A stretch of 64,000 bases of DNA from Hymenoscyphus infarciens (Eukaryota > Ascomycota > Leotiomycetes > Helotiales > Helotiaceae): assembly GCA_001414345.1 (NCBI GenBank), contig LLCB01000198.1, positions 1 through 64,000 on the forward strand, written 5' to 3'. The notes beneath the pieces are model-generated. The model was not told the DNA's origin, ran no database searches, and saw only the letters and a list, made by a program, of their open reading frames with translations. The position numbers and the translations under genes are program-made. Positions 45,308 through 57,033 of this stretch are shown piece after piece. How positions within the stretch are numbered: position 1 is the first letter of the stretch; every line of letters starts with the position of its first letter.

Positions 45308-46210
45308 ATGCCTTCAACATCCACCCTCCTCCGTGCAGCTCGTCCCGCTTTCCGCGCAAATACCTTCTCTGCAGCACAAGCGACTAGAGCTTTTCGACCT
45401 CGTTTCCAGCAGCAAAGCCGCAGATGGCAGAGTACCGCTGCTCCCGATGCGGCGGCGGGGCAGAGCTGGTTTAAGAGGATGTGGGATAGTCCTATTGGCA
45501 TCAAGACGGTGCATTTCTGGTGAGTCGCAGTGCTCTTTTATTTTCATGGGAGGAATTTGGGGATGGGATTGCGCCTGGGAAATGGCGGGGTTGAGAGATG
45601 AGAAGTTGGGGAGCGAAATTTGGATTTTTGGGAAGAGGGAAATTAGAAGGGATGATTGCTAATTATTTGGTTGATAGGGCTCCTGTTATGAAGGTATTTA
45701 CACCTCCTTCCTCCTTGCCAGATTCAAGAATCTTCGGCAATTGCTTCTCGCCATATCCATCATCAACCCCCAAAACAATTTCCCGAATCAAAAATACTTG
45801 AACAGGTTAAGAGCTAACCAAACCCCCAGTGGTGTATCGTCCTCGCAGGCGTCTCGGATTTCTACCGTCCAGCCGAAAAGCTTTCCCTCGCACAAAATGC
45901 TTCCCTCACAGCTACAGGCGCCATCTGGACGCGATGGTGTTTAATCATCAAGCCCCGAAATATCCTGTACGTCCCCCACGCCCCTCTGCCAATCCGCCAA
46001 AATGAAAACTGACAAGTTCCAAACAGTCTCGCAACAGTAAACTTCTTCCTCGGTGTCGTTGGTGTCATTCAAGTCGCTCGAATTCTATCCTACAGAAACT
46101 CCATCAAGGGCCAAACCGTTGAGGAACAACTTGCGGCTGCGAAGTCGGGTGTTGTTGAGAGTGCTAAGGAGGTTGAGGGAAAGGTTGTTGATGCGGTTAA
46201 GAAGGCATAG
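45308..46210 (+). CDS. Mitochondrial pyruvate carrier subunit, MPC2-like
   Basis: Four exons (45308-45519, 45678-45693, 45830-45966, 46027-46210) give 182 residues. Residues 1-44 form a mitochondrial presequence rich in Arg/Ala/Ser (LLRAARPAFRANTFSAAQAT, ending RRWQSTAAP). The carrier core follows: WDSPIGIKTVHFWAPVMKW, then VLAGVSDFYRPAEKLSLAQN, TGAIWTRWCLIIKPRNILL and VNFFLGVVGVIQVARIL, which are the three membrane segments of MPC2/MPC3 proteins. The soluble C-terminus is helical and charged. Exon 2 is only 16 nt and encodes APVMK; without it the frame breaks. The subunit works with an MPC1 partner in the inner membrane to bring pyruvate into the matrix. Confidence 0.93.
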
Positions 46211-47523
46211 AGAAGAGGTTTGTGAAACAACTGGAAGCAGGAAGGGTTAAATGCAGGGAGACCAGAGGTCATATGGAATATATGAATATGAACGGTGGCT
46301 AGGAAGAGCATACAAATAGACCTCAAGACGACGCGTACGGGGTGACATGGCTGATGGCACGGTTCTGTGATATCAGCTCCATGATATCCAGACTTGCATA
46401 CTGGAGGTACTTTGCAAGCTTGATAGGGGGTGTATATTATTTTTTTCCATTTGCTGTGTTCTTTTCCGAGAATTTGCATTGGGATGTGGATCTTCTCGAG
46501 TCTTTCATTTCATGCAGTCTGGTTTTTGGTGGGATGGTGATTCTGATGAGATTGAAGGTTTTGCTTATTTGGGTGTCTATTTGTAGTTAACCTACCGATA
46601 ACGAGTGGAATTTTCGAGGTGGCTATTTGTAGGTAACCTACGAATAGCAAGAAATTCCAATCTGTAAAAAATGACAAAGATGAGTCTCCGTTGCTCTCTC
46701 ATTGCTTTGTATTTCTCTTCGACTGTTATAGATTTTCTTCTCATTTTTTCTCTCTCTTCGCTGTTATTACTGTCTTTGACGGTGTCAAGGGTACTTGCCT
46801 GCTGTCTTTTGTTAAGTGCAACGGCTTTGAGCTCTAGTAGTAGGTAATCTACTACTTGTACTAACTTTTTATTTATAGGTGACCTGTGAATAGCATTGGT
46901 TTCTATTCCTGAATGACTTGTAAATAACACCCGTCTATCCCTTAGTCGTCTAGGAAAAGTAGTTTTGTTTTTACCTCTGGATAAGCTAGAATAAGAGTTT
47001 TAAAGAGTATCGCGGCTATAAGTGGAATAATTTGAGCTTATATCTCCTTTGTCTTGGAAATGAAAAGCTGTATTGTTGGATGGAATTACTTCTTTTATTT
47101 CTCTTTTATATACAAGTAGAATGGAACAGTTAAGTATATCTTTATTTCTGTCAAGATCGGAGTTGGGAATGTCTTTATTTCGGATATGGGATATTTATTC
47201 ATCTGGAAAATATTATTTATAGACGTGGTCAAGTTGGGCCAGTCAGATCTCAAGGCTGGAAATTAAACTTGGAAGCACACCTTATTCTGTCTCCAGACCA
47301 GAGTTTGATGGGGTTGAAGTCTGAAGCACAGAACGGGGACTGAATAGCGACGCCAGACTTTCAAAGGATAAAAAGCGACGGTGGGAAAAGACTCTTTGGC
47401 TTTATGCTCTACTTCTTTTGATTCAAGTACGTACTACAATACCCCCTATTAACAACCTACCAGAATCCGAATCTCAACTTAAACCCATAATTCATATATC
47501 AATACAGTGAAACACTTCAAGGT
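46211..47523. other. Intergenic, contains palindromic minisatellite array 2
   Basis: 1.3 kb without a supportable gene. The repeat units at 46575-46930 are described separately. The remaining sequence shows T-rich stretches and random small frames. Confidence 0.4.
46575..46930. repeat. Palindromic minisatellite, array 2
   Basis: The best copy, CTATTTGTAGGTAACCTACG followed by AATAG (46622-46646), is an almost perfect 25-bp palindrome. Others are CTATTTGTAGTTAACCTACC (about 46578), TTTATAGGTGACCTGTGAAT (about 46871) and a half unit, GACTTGTAAATAAC, at about 46913. They are the same family as 43700-43985, on the other side of the two mitochondrial genes, but more scattered. Confidence 0.6.
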
Positions 47524-48695
47524 TTGCAACCCATGTCCAGCCCTTCTCTCCCATCAGCTAACGAATATTCATCTAAACAGATCAATCTATCACAAAACCC
47601 ATCAGAAATGGAAGACAGCTCAGACGCAAAATCCACAACCTCCTCCCTCTCCGCCTCCTCCTCAACCTACAACCACACCCCACCCGCTACATCGCCCGCC
47701 CCTTCAAAGACCCCTCAACCCGCCTTCACGACACCCCCTCCTCAATCCGTTACTACAACGAAAAATCCTACCACCCCGGCATCCACACCAAATCTCGACG
47801 AATAAAAATCCGCGGCCCCCCTGTTTCGCTTAAAACCCTACCCGCCGAACTACACGAGAAGATATTCGAAGATTGTTTACATAGAAATGTGTATTACGAG
47901 GATGGCGTCATGAATGAAGCCACGCGATGTGAATACATCGATGGCGCGGTGCTCGCAGCGCTGAGACCGGATAGGAGTTGTATGCCGAGGCGTTGAGGGT
48001 GTTTTACAAGAATCAGGTTTTGAGAATAAGTCCCATGAATCAGGATTTGTTTACTAAGCTCTCTCCCACCGCGTTAGGGTTTGTGGCGAGGTTTTATTTG
48101 AGGCTTAAGTAAGTTGACTGATCAATTGATCAGACCAGAGGGTAGGTATTGGGAAGGCTAATGAGGAAAAGTGGTTATGCAGTAAGACAACATACAGGTT
48201 TCAAAGGGATGGTCGCCAACCTCTTTTCTTGCATGAAATATCTTACCAACATCCGCCATCTCACCATCGAAGTCACAGTCGGCGATCACCTTTTCTTCTC
48301 CGCTCTCCACCGCTTCCTTCGGCGAAACAGCAGACTCGAAACTTTCACACTCATCATCAACAGTGCATACGAAGTCGATGGCAGAGAAGTTCTTAAAGGA
48401 GAGACTTGCTAGTACCAGTATGTCGCTCATAGACATGGATGATTTCAAAGCAAAAACTGGCTTCAAATGTTCCTTTGATTATAGAGTGCAGCACGAATTT
48501 CCCCAGTCTCCGTGGGGGAGACAAAGAAAGATCGAGGAGAACCAGGCAGTGAACCAGCATTGGTGTAGGTGGACGCGGGTTCTTTTGAAGGAGAGTGAGT
48601 TGGGGTATGCTCCATGTAATCGTGGAAGGGCTGGTGAATTGGCGGAATTTTTGAGGATAGAGTTTGGACTAGAGCAAGAAGTGTTTAGGAGGTAA
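47524..48695 (+). pseudogene. Frameshifted gene for an F-box/2EXR-like fungal protein
   Basis: Coding-like sequence continues through several frames. A Ser/Thr/Pro-rich N-terminus starts near 47535-47610. In another frame at about 47690-47990 come RYYNEKSYHPGIHT and VSLKTLPAELHEKIFEDCL, the latter typical of F-box/2EXR-like proteins. At about 47975 the frame must shift by one base to continue as YAEALRVFYKNQVLRI. An intron-like segment follows (GTAAGT at about 48109), then NLFSCMKYLTNIRHLTIEV, and a second shift near 48380 leads to FLKERLAST up to a stop at 48695. Two frameshifts in one gene argue for a pseudogene, though assembly error cannot be excluded. Confidence 0.55.
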
Positions 48696-49295
48696 GAGGG
48701 ATGGCATGTTAGAAGGCTCGAAGATTATGAGAGAAATGTTGGCTGCTTTCGGTGGTATTTATGAAGGACCTAGAAAGACATACTTGAGCTAATCTTTATT
48801 CTTTCATTAAGATAGTTTAGTCAGCTAGTATGGGCACCGTCTATTCATAACACCGAATCCTTCCTAATACTTTCATCTCCATGAAACATAGGGTTTCCCT
48901 TGCAATGCACACACATTACATGGCAGCAATAGCCAATTCTAGTATGTTCTATATGACCCCAACCACATTAGCATTTTACTTTCAGCTATAGTATTTGTCT
49001 CTGAAATCGCTCGCTGTGACGAAAACAAATTATTGGAAGGCTTCGTGACTTAAAGCATCACTACATTCGCTTAATTCAAGTATTTTTCCTCTATTATAAA
49101 CAAAGCAAAAAAAACTATGAGCAAAATCCAACTAATATAAGCTTGATTCTCTATGTATAAAACACGGAGTGGTTTAGTGCTTAACCGCTGTTTATATAAT
49201 AGCAGTTGTTTAGACTTAAAGTACTTGTCTTATACTCTAGTAAATTTAGTATACAACTCCGTGCTACTTTAGAGCATTGAAAGTAGACATAGTAA
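48696..49295. other. Transition from genic to RIP'd DNA, no gene seen
   Basis: Composition falls to AT-rich at about 49080. Nothing coding is supportable. Confidence 0.4.
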
Positions 49296-49734
49296 GAGCC
49301 TCTTTAGCTTACACTAGGAGAATTATAAATAGTCTATTAAATATACAGAGTTCTTTTAAAAGTGGTATAGTATATATTTATTTATTATCTAATTATTTAG
49401 ATAATATATTCAGTAATTATTTAGCTTATATATCTAATATCTTAGAGCTAGTATTTTGTCTAGTATAAGTAGATGAGAAAAGATATACTAGAATATATTC
49501 TAATTATTATAGTTTTAGTAATAATAGAATAATAACCTTTTCTTAGTAGAGATAATCTTTTATATAAATATTAGATTATTTTACTAAATAATCTAGCTTA
49601 AAAGAGATACGAGCTAAACGAATTAGTATATATTAAAGTGTTGAATATATTAAATTATCTATTATTATTAGAACGCCTTTTAAGTAGTATATATACTAAG
49701 CTATTTAAAAAGAATATACTAGCTAAATAAGCTC
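49296..49734. mobile_element. Harbinger/Tourist-type MITE, copy 2
   Basis: 439 bp, with ends GAGCCTCTTTAGCTTA and (reverse complement of the right end) GAGCTTATTTAGCTAGTATA. A 3-bp TAA duplication flanks it (49293-49295 and 49735-49737). Internal sequence matches copy 1 (25054-25502) in the same orientation, with blocks such as TCTTTTAAAAGTGG, ATTCTAATTATTATAGTTTT and TATATATTAAAGTGTT. The differences are mostly C/T and G/A, as expected from independent RIP of two copies. Confidence 0.65.
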
Positions 49735-50641
49735 TAAGTTAAGTTATGAAAATATATTATTTAAAGTAAACTAAATAAGGTTCTAGTACTAGATACTTAA
49801 CGTTCTAATTATACTAAAAAGTTAGATTAACTAAACTATAATTAGTAGTAGATTATAACGCGTATAAGTTAAGTGTTTATAGCTATATTAGAACTAGAAT
49901 TATTATCTATAGCTTCTAAGAAGTATTATTAATCGTAGTATAGTAGATTTATATAGTTCTTATAGAACTAACTAAACTAAGTAGCTACTTAGTTAGTTTT
50001 AAGTTTTTTTACTTAGTTTAAAAGAAATTTAGAGAACTATTAGTTAGTTTAGTTTTAATAGATAAAACTATTTAGTATATAATAAATTTTAGTATATTAG
50101 AATTAATTCTAGGAATTCTAGAAATATCTTATTTAGAAATAAAAGTAGACTAAGTCTATTTAAGCTTAAATTAGTAATTATACGAATTCAATTAACTAGT
50201 GCTTTATTATATATTTCTTAAGAATACTAAACTACTTTAAAACATCTTCTAGTATCTCTAGTTTTATAATAATATTTTAAATATACTATTAAAAGAAGCT
50301 ATAATACTCTTTTAAAAGTTCTTAAGAGTCTCTAAACCTATTAAAAAGACTTACTAATCTTATATTATCTACTCTTATCTAAGCTAAAATACTTTACGTT
50401 ATAAAAGCTAGAGAAGTAGATAAGATAATTATAAGTACTTTAAATATTAATTTAGATTAAATATAAAAATAGTCTATTTTACTAATAGTTTAAATAGTTA
50501 GTTTTACTCTTCTATTAGATAGTTCTACTAATACTTCTAAAACTATATATAGTTTTAGAAGCTAAAAACTATACTAAAACTACGATAGTTAAACTTTCTA
50601 CTATACTAAGTAATCGTATATTAATTATCTTATATTATCTA
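49735..50641. other. RIP'd AT-rich DNA without identified element
   Basis: CA/TG-depleted, with stops in every frame. No terminal repeats or decayed protein motif could be recognised. Confidence 0.5.
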
Positions 50642-50718
50642 CTTCTTCTCTTCTTCTCTTTGTCTCTTCTTCTCTTCTTCTCTTCTTCTCTTCTTCTCTT
50701 CTTCTCTTCTTCTCTTCT
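50642..50718. repeat. TTCTTCTC microsatellite, left part
   Basis: An 8-bp unit, TTCTTCTC, repeats with little variation. The same unit resumes at 51971-52036, directly after the LTR-flanked element. The two tracts therefore look like one microsatellite split by the insertion. Confidence 0.7.
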
Positions 50719-50719
50719 T

Positions 50720-51970
50720 ATAACGGCACGAAATATATATTATAGGAGAAGAGGTATATAGGAGTGCGTTCGAGACTAAATAACGTATATAAATACTAGG
50801 CTCTAATATAGAAGAAAAGGAAAAACTATCCCTCTCTAACTCTAGGAGTAGGCTACTATATATAAGAGGTTTAGACTATATAAAAGAGTCTAAAACTAAA
50901 TAACCTTAGCTAATATAAAAGCTTAAACCTATATAACCTTCCTAAAATAGATAATATAAGATAATAACTACTAAAACCCTATATATAGTAGATACTCTTA
51001 GCTATTTAGAATAATAGTATACTATTATATCCCTCTCTCTTAAAAAAGACTTATCTTAAGTCTTCTATTACTTATTATTTAAGGTTAAATTAGAATAGTA
51101 TAAGTTATTATATTCGTTATATTTATTAATTTTATTATAAATAAGAAGGTAGATTAGAGTCTAAATCGTAGCTAACCTAAGTTTATAGATACTTTATTTA
51201 TTGAAATTATAGTAAGTAAGATAGCGGTTCTAAATTATAACTAATCTAATTTATAGATACTTATAAAAGAGACTTATTCTACTTCTTCTATATTAAAAAT
51301 AAGTATTCGCGTTTACTAAAAGAGTATAGTTTAATCTATTTAGTAGGTTAGAAAAAGTTTAAAGTAAAACTAGAGAAAGTTTAAAGTAGAAAAAGTTTAA
51401 AGTAGAAAAAGTTTAAAGTAGAAAAAGTTTAAAATAGAGTTAGAGGTAAATATTAAGAGGTAATATTATAGATAATAGTAATAACTTAGTTAAGAGCTTA
51501 CTTTAAGAGTATACTAATTTATATTTAATTTAAATTTAAATAAAAGAAAGAACTTCTAGCTTAGCTAGAAGTAAAAGAAAGTAAGACTCTAAAGCGACGA
51601 TAAGCTTAAAAGAGATATTATAAATGCTATTACTAGCGAAGAAGAGTTTTTCCTTTTTATAGAATAGTATAAAATATATACTATAGAAGAAGAGATATAT
51701 AGGAGTACGTTTAAGACTAAATAACGTATATAAATACTAGGCTCTAATATAGAAGAAAAGCAAAAACTATCTCTCTCTAACTCTAGAAGTAGGCTACTAT
51801 ATATAAGAGGTTTAGACTATATAAAAGGGTCTAAAACCGAATAACCTTAGCTAATATAAAAGCTTAAACCTATGTAATCTTCCTAAAACAGATAATATAA
51901 GATAATAACTACTAAAAGCCTATATATAGCAGGTACTCTCAGCTATCTAAGATAATAGTATATTATTATA
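50720..51970 (-). mobile_element. Small LTR-flanked non-autonomous element (TRIM-like)
   Basis: Two LTRs in the same orientation: 50720-51030 and 51661-51970, about 310 bp each, nearly collinear and sharing long blocks such as TACTAGGCTCTAATATAGAA and AGTAGGCTACTATATATAAG. A purine-rich tract on the - strand (AAAAAAGAGAGAGGG, complement of 51031-51045) borders the lower LTR, so that is the 3' LTR and the element reads on the - strand. Only about 630 bp lies between them, with no coding sequence but a 16-bp tandem repeat at 51346-51437. The LTR ends resemble those at 57034-57529. Both outer flanks are the same TTCTTCTC microsatellite, which was the insertion target. Confidence 0.65.
51346..51437. 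repeat. 16-bp tandem repeat (AGAAAAAGTTTAAAGT)n
   Basis: About five to six copies of a 16-bp unit lie inside the TRIM-like element. The related element at 17365-20835 shows the surrounding sequence (AAGAGTATAGT, AGAGATAAACGT in reverse complement) but not this expansion, so the array grew locally. Confidence 0.6.
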
Positions 51971-52036
51971 CTTCTTCTCTTCTTCTCTTCTTCTCTTCTT
52001 CTCTTCTTCTCTTCTTCTCTTCTTCTCTTCTTCTCT
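51971..52036. repeat. TTCTTCTC microsatellite, right part
   Basis: A continuation of the tract at 50642-50718 on the far side of the inserted LTR element. It then degrades into TTCTCTTTCTCTTTTTCTC. Confidence 0.7.
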
Positions 52037-52699
52037 TTCTCTTTTTCTCTCTTACTCTTTTATCTAGATTTCCTAGCTAGATTAGTACTTCTTTTCTTTC
52101 TTAATACTTCTATTTATATATTTTAGTACTTTTTTTTATAGCTATCTTATCTTATTATATTCTATATAATTATTAATTAATTCTTTCTTCTCTAATCTTA
52201 TCTATTTCTAGAAATAAGTTTAAGAGAGAATATAGTAAATAGCTCTAGCTTCTTAATTTAAATAGCTTCTAAAGTGTTTAGTAGTTTATTATTATAATCT
52301 TATAATTATTAAGCTTATTAGCTTATATAGATTCTATAGTAATATTTATTTATATTAATTATTTAAAGTATTTAAAGTATTTAAGTTATTTAAATATAAT
52401 CGTGTTTTTAAGATTTTCAAAGTATAAAGTATTAGATACTTATCTAAGTAATAATTAATTATTAGTAAAATTTTAATTATTTCTACGATAATTAATATAA
52501 ATACTACTCTTTTAATTATTAAAGATAGAAATACTATCTAATTATTTTATTTCTAATAGAAATATAAAGATAGTATTTAAGTTAGTATAGAGTAGTACTT
52601 CTATTAGTAAAAGTATTTTAATAATTTATATATTTATATTATTATTATTATTCTTACGCTATATAGACTATAGGCCGAGCTTTAAGAGTAAGTAGTATA

Positions 52700-55600
52700 T
52701 CTTCTATTCTAGTTTATATAGCTTTTTAGCTTATTCTTCTTTACCTCTTAAGCTTCTTTATAAGTATAATTCTTCTTTTCTTTAGTTCTTACTACTATCT
52801 ATTTAAAGCTTATCTCTCTAACTTAGTAATATAGTAGAAGAGTATAGTAGGTTAGTATATTTAACTTATTAAGATATATATTAGTAGTATAAGAGGTGTA
52901 TTTACTTCTAGAATTATTAGAGCTAAGGTCTTACCTTTTAACGTATTTTAGCTTTCTTCTTCTATTCCTTCTTTTCTTTCGCCTCTTCCTTACTCTTCTC
53001 TCTCTCTTTAAGTAATTCTAGTACTAGCTTATACTTCTAGAGTCTCTCTAGCTTAAGTAGCTAAGTAGTTACTCTTAGCGCTAGTTTCCTATTTACTAAT
53101 ACCTCTCTTAGCTTTTATAGATCCTTAATCCTCTTTCTTAGAGCTCTTATAAGTACGTCTCTTTCTTATAGAATATCCTAGTAAAATAGGACTAGGTATC
53201 CTACTATCTCCTTACTATCTATATAAATATACTATAGTATAACCTAGTTTAGTACTCTTTTTATAAAGAGGAAGGCGTTTAGTTCTATTATCTCTATTTA
53301 TACCTAGACAAGTAGTAAGCTCTTTACCTTAGTAAGCCTCTTATAGACCTTTTATAGCTCTTACTTATCTAAGTCTACTTTATCTAATACTTCTATATAT
53401 TATATTAGGTTTCTCTCTTAAGTCCTTCTCTTTTAAGTCTCTAGATAGTTCTTCTATTCTATAAGTATAGTATTATACTTAAATCCTACTCTTTCTTCTT
53501 CCTACTCTTCTTCTTACTTCTATCTTACTTTCTATAAGTATAATATTACCTTCTCTATCTTTATTAGTCTACCTCTTCTTCTCCTCTTTAGCTATATTAT
53601 TATATATCTATAAGTATTCTAGATTAGTTCTTCTAGCTTAAACCTTTAAAACTTTCTCTTAAAAGTAGCTACTTATAGGTTAAAATATAGGTTAATTAAT
53701 ATATAGTCTACTTTAACTTCTAGGTTCTAAACTAGAGTAGCTTTATACGTCTCTATTACTACTTATAAGTATCCTAATTATTATATAGAAAAGCTCCTTA
53801 CTATTCTCTTTATATTCCCTCCTTTTAGTATAGTATAGTACTACGCTAATACCTTATATACTATTATACTCCTTATTACTACTATATATATCTATCTTAC
53901 TTAGTAGTAGTCTACTTCTTATGTTTTTCTAATAAGCCTTATAAGTATAAAGGTCTATATTATAAGCTTCTTCTAGACTCTTTCTTAGTATACCTTCTAG
54001 TTTAGTTTCCTATTAAGCTCTACTTCTAAGAACCTTATATATTTAACTAATATAAGCCTTATCTCTCTAAACTAGACTATCTCTCTCTATAGTACTCTTA
54101 TTCTTATAAAGTATATAAGTACTATCTTCTCTAGGCTAAAAGCTATCTCTTACTTATTTATCTACTTATTATATACTTTCTAAGCTATCTTAAATATCTT
54201 ATAGTTTACTACTATACTTTTTAATATTATAAGTAGATTTATATTATTTATAAAGCCTATTATAATAAGCTTATTAATTCTTACTAGGTCTTTATATAGT
54301 ATTAAGGTAAAGAGAATAAATAGTATTAGTAATAGTACTAATCCTTATAAGATACCTTATTTAAGGTCTCTTTTATCTACTAATTATCTATTAAAGAATA
54401 ATATAGCTCTTTATCTAAAGAAGAAGCTCTTTATCTATATTACTACTTATTATAGAACCTCCTTCTTTCTTAATATATAAAGTAGCTATATATAGTCTAC
54501 TTAGTTAAAAGCTCTTATTATATCTAGTTAGACTAAGGACGTATAGCTCTTATTTTCTTATACTATATATATATCTTTTATTACTATTCTAATTACTAGC
54601 TCTATATTTTAGTACTTCTAGTTACTTATTTATAGCTCTAGTAGTATTACTATTTCCTTTATAAGCTATATAAGCCTTTATACTATTACTTTTTTAAGAA
54701 TCTTATCTATAGTTAAGAGTAGTACTATTAGCTAGTAGGCTCTTATCTTATTCTACTTCTTAGTTATTTTACCTAGTTTTCTTAATACTACTACCTTTTT
54801 TATAGTAGAAGTAGAATAGGAAGTGTTATAAGTAGAAGCTTACTTCTACTATTATAATAAGTACTTTATAAAGTAGTTTATTATAAGCTTTTAAGAAGCT
54901 GTTTACTAGTATATTAAATCTTAGTACTTTCTATAATACTAATCTTATAGCTATTTTAATATACTTCTTAGTTATATATTAGCTTACTAAGTGCCTTTTA
55001 GAGAAGCTCTTAGTATTCTAGTCCTTATTAGGAATACTTAAGTAGTTAGCTATTAACTCTAAGAAGAACTTTTCTATAAGAATATAAGCCTTCTCTTAAT
55101 AAATCTTACCTTTTATTTTATTAAGTAATATAAGTATTAGTAGTACTAGTACTTCTAGTCTTATATATCTTTTAAAGTATACCTACTTTTTAAGTATCTA
55201 GAGTTTCCTTTCGTTCTTTACTACCTCTATTAATACCTCTCTCTAGCTCTTTATCTTTACCTTTCTACTTACTATTTAGAGTTCTTAAAGAGTATTATTA
55301 AGCTACTATCTTAAGCTCTCTATTTAATACTCCTTCTAAGTCCTTTTATATCTCTTTACTTTTTCTAATACTTCTTTAACCTCTAGATTCTACTAGAGCT
55401 ATACTCTCTCTCTATCTAGCTTCTAAAGTAGTATTAAAGCCTTTACTATTCTTTAAAAGTCTTTTATAAGTCTCTATACTACTTTCTTAAGTTCTTATAT
55501 ATTTTAGATTATAGGTATTTCTAAATAAGAGGCTTTTATTTTAACTAAGATCTTATCTATTAGTCTCTAACTAAATCTAGACGCTTATAATACCTTTCTC

Positions 55601-57000
55601 TTTCCTTCTACTTTTATTATAAGGAGTTAAACTATATAGTTTAATCCTAGTAGGTCTAAAGACCTTTACTAGGTTACTACGTTCTTAGTAGAGAAGGTAA
55701 GGTTAATTATAGAGTTATAAGAGCCTTCTCTTCTCTATATAGCTTTACTATAAAGTATCTCTCTCTCTAGTACCTATAGTATAGTAAGTTTAAGAATAAG
55801 GTCTACGTTTCTATTATATCTCTTATATATATTCTATAAGAGGTAGTAAGTATTTAAGTTATCTATTATAAGTACTCTTCTTAGTCTCGCTTACTAGAGT
55901 ATATCCTTAATTAGTATCTACTTTATTTATAAGTTATAGACTAAGTAGACTATTATCTTATCTACTCTCTCTTCTATTATTATACTTACTTAGTTCTTAC
56001 TTATAGTATATGTCTAGCTTACTTTTAAGTATCTTTTATATATAAAGAGTACTACTACTTTATCTAATTAGATTATATTATATCTTAAGCTTAAAGAGTA
56101 GCTAAAAGAGTCTCTTATACTATTCTATACTAGTTCTTAAATTACTAATATATTATATTCATTCTTATAATTTAGAGCTATATTAAGAGCTTCTAGTATC
56201 TTTCTTATATTCTAATATAGTACTATTATACTTATAGTAGTCTTATAAGTAGAGTTTAAGTTACTTCTATTTCTTTCTTATTTAGATCTCTTATTATACT
56301 AAGAGAGCTTCTTAGCCTTTCTAAGAACTAGGTTAGATTACTACTATTTATATATCTTACTTTATTTATATCTATTAGCCTCTCTAATATAGATCTCTAT
56401 CTCTACCTCTTTCTTAAGCTTTATAAGCTCTCTTTCTAGTTAAAGGTAAATAGATAAGGTATTCCTACCTTACTCTTCTTTAAGAGTCTTTATAGGTTTA
56501 TAAATATAGTTATCTTATTAAGATATTATTCTCTTACCTACTTATAGTATTACTTCTCTATATAGTACTCTTTTATAAATACTAGATATCCTCTTTTATA
56601 ATTCCTATACTTTATTAAGTATTCTTTTAAGTCCTTCTTACTAGAGTACTCTTCCTTATCTCTTTTATACCTCTTATATATATACTAGGCGTATTTCTTA
56701 TCTTATTTATAAAAGTATACTATATACTCCTACTTTTAGTACTTATAATACCTCTATACTACTACCTCTAAGGTATATCTTTTATATAAGAAGTATTATA
56801 TCTCTTATAGTATTCCTCTTATATATAGCCTCTTTATTTCCTCTATTATTACTACTTTAAAGATATAGTTCTTTTAAGCTAGTCTCTTCTATCTCTAATA
56901 CTTTCTATATCTATTTCCTTATTATATAATCTTTAGTATCCTTATACTAGAGGCTTAAGAGATACTTTATAGTATACTCTCTATCTCGTTCTCGAGTATA
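52700..57000 (-). mobile_element. RIP-decayed Tad1-like LINE retrotransposon
   Basis: On the - strand the order of decayed domains is that of a Tad-type LINE. A CCHC-like zinc-knuckle region lies at about 56650-56850, where GHISRYC-like sequence survives as YSYEGHIARYYT-type remnants. Reverse transcriptase lies at about 53900-54900, with KDIYSI-RK-ALVLSL-like sequence and IGFINNINLL at 54226-54262, a RIP change of the catalytic FADD to FINN. C-terminal pol sequence continues to about 52900 (DREGNIILIESKIEVRRR). GAT-to-AAT, CAG-to-TAG and TGG-to-TAG changes explain the stops. There are no LTRs. The exact ends are uncertain. Confidence 0.6.
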
Positions 57001-57033
57001 TTTACTAAGGCTCTTTTTATAAGTACTACTAGT

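Noticed and set aside
50642..52036. TTCTTCTC tracts considered as CRISPR-like spaced repeats.
   Set aside because: The tracts are continuous microsatellite without spacers, and the host is a eukaryote.
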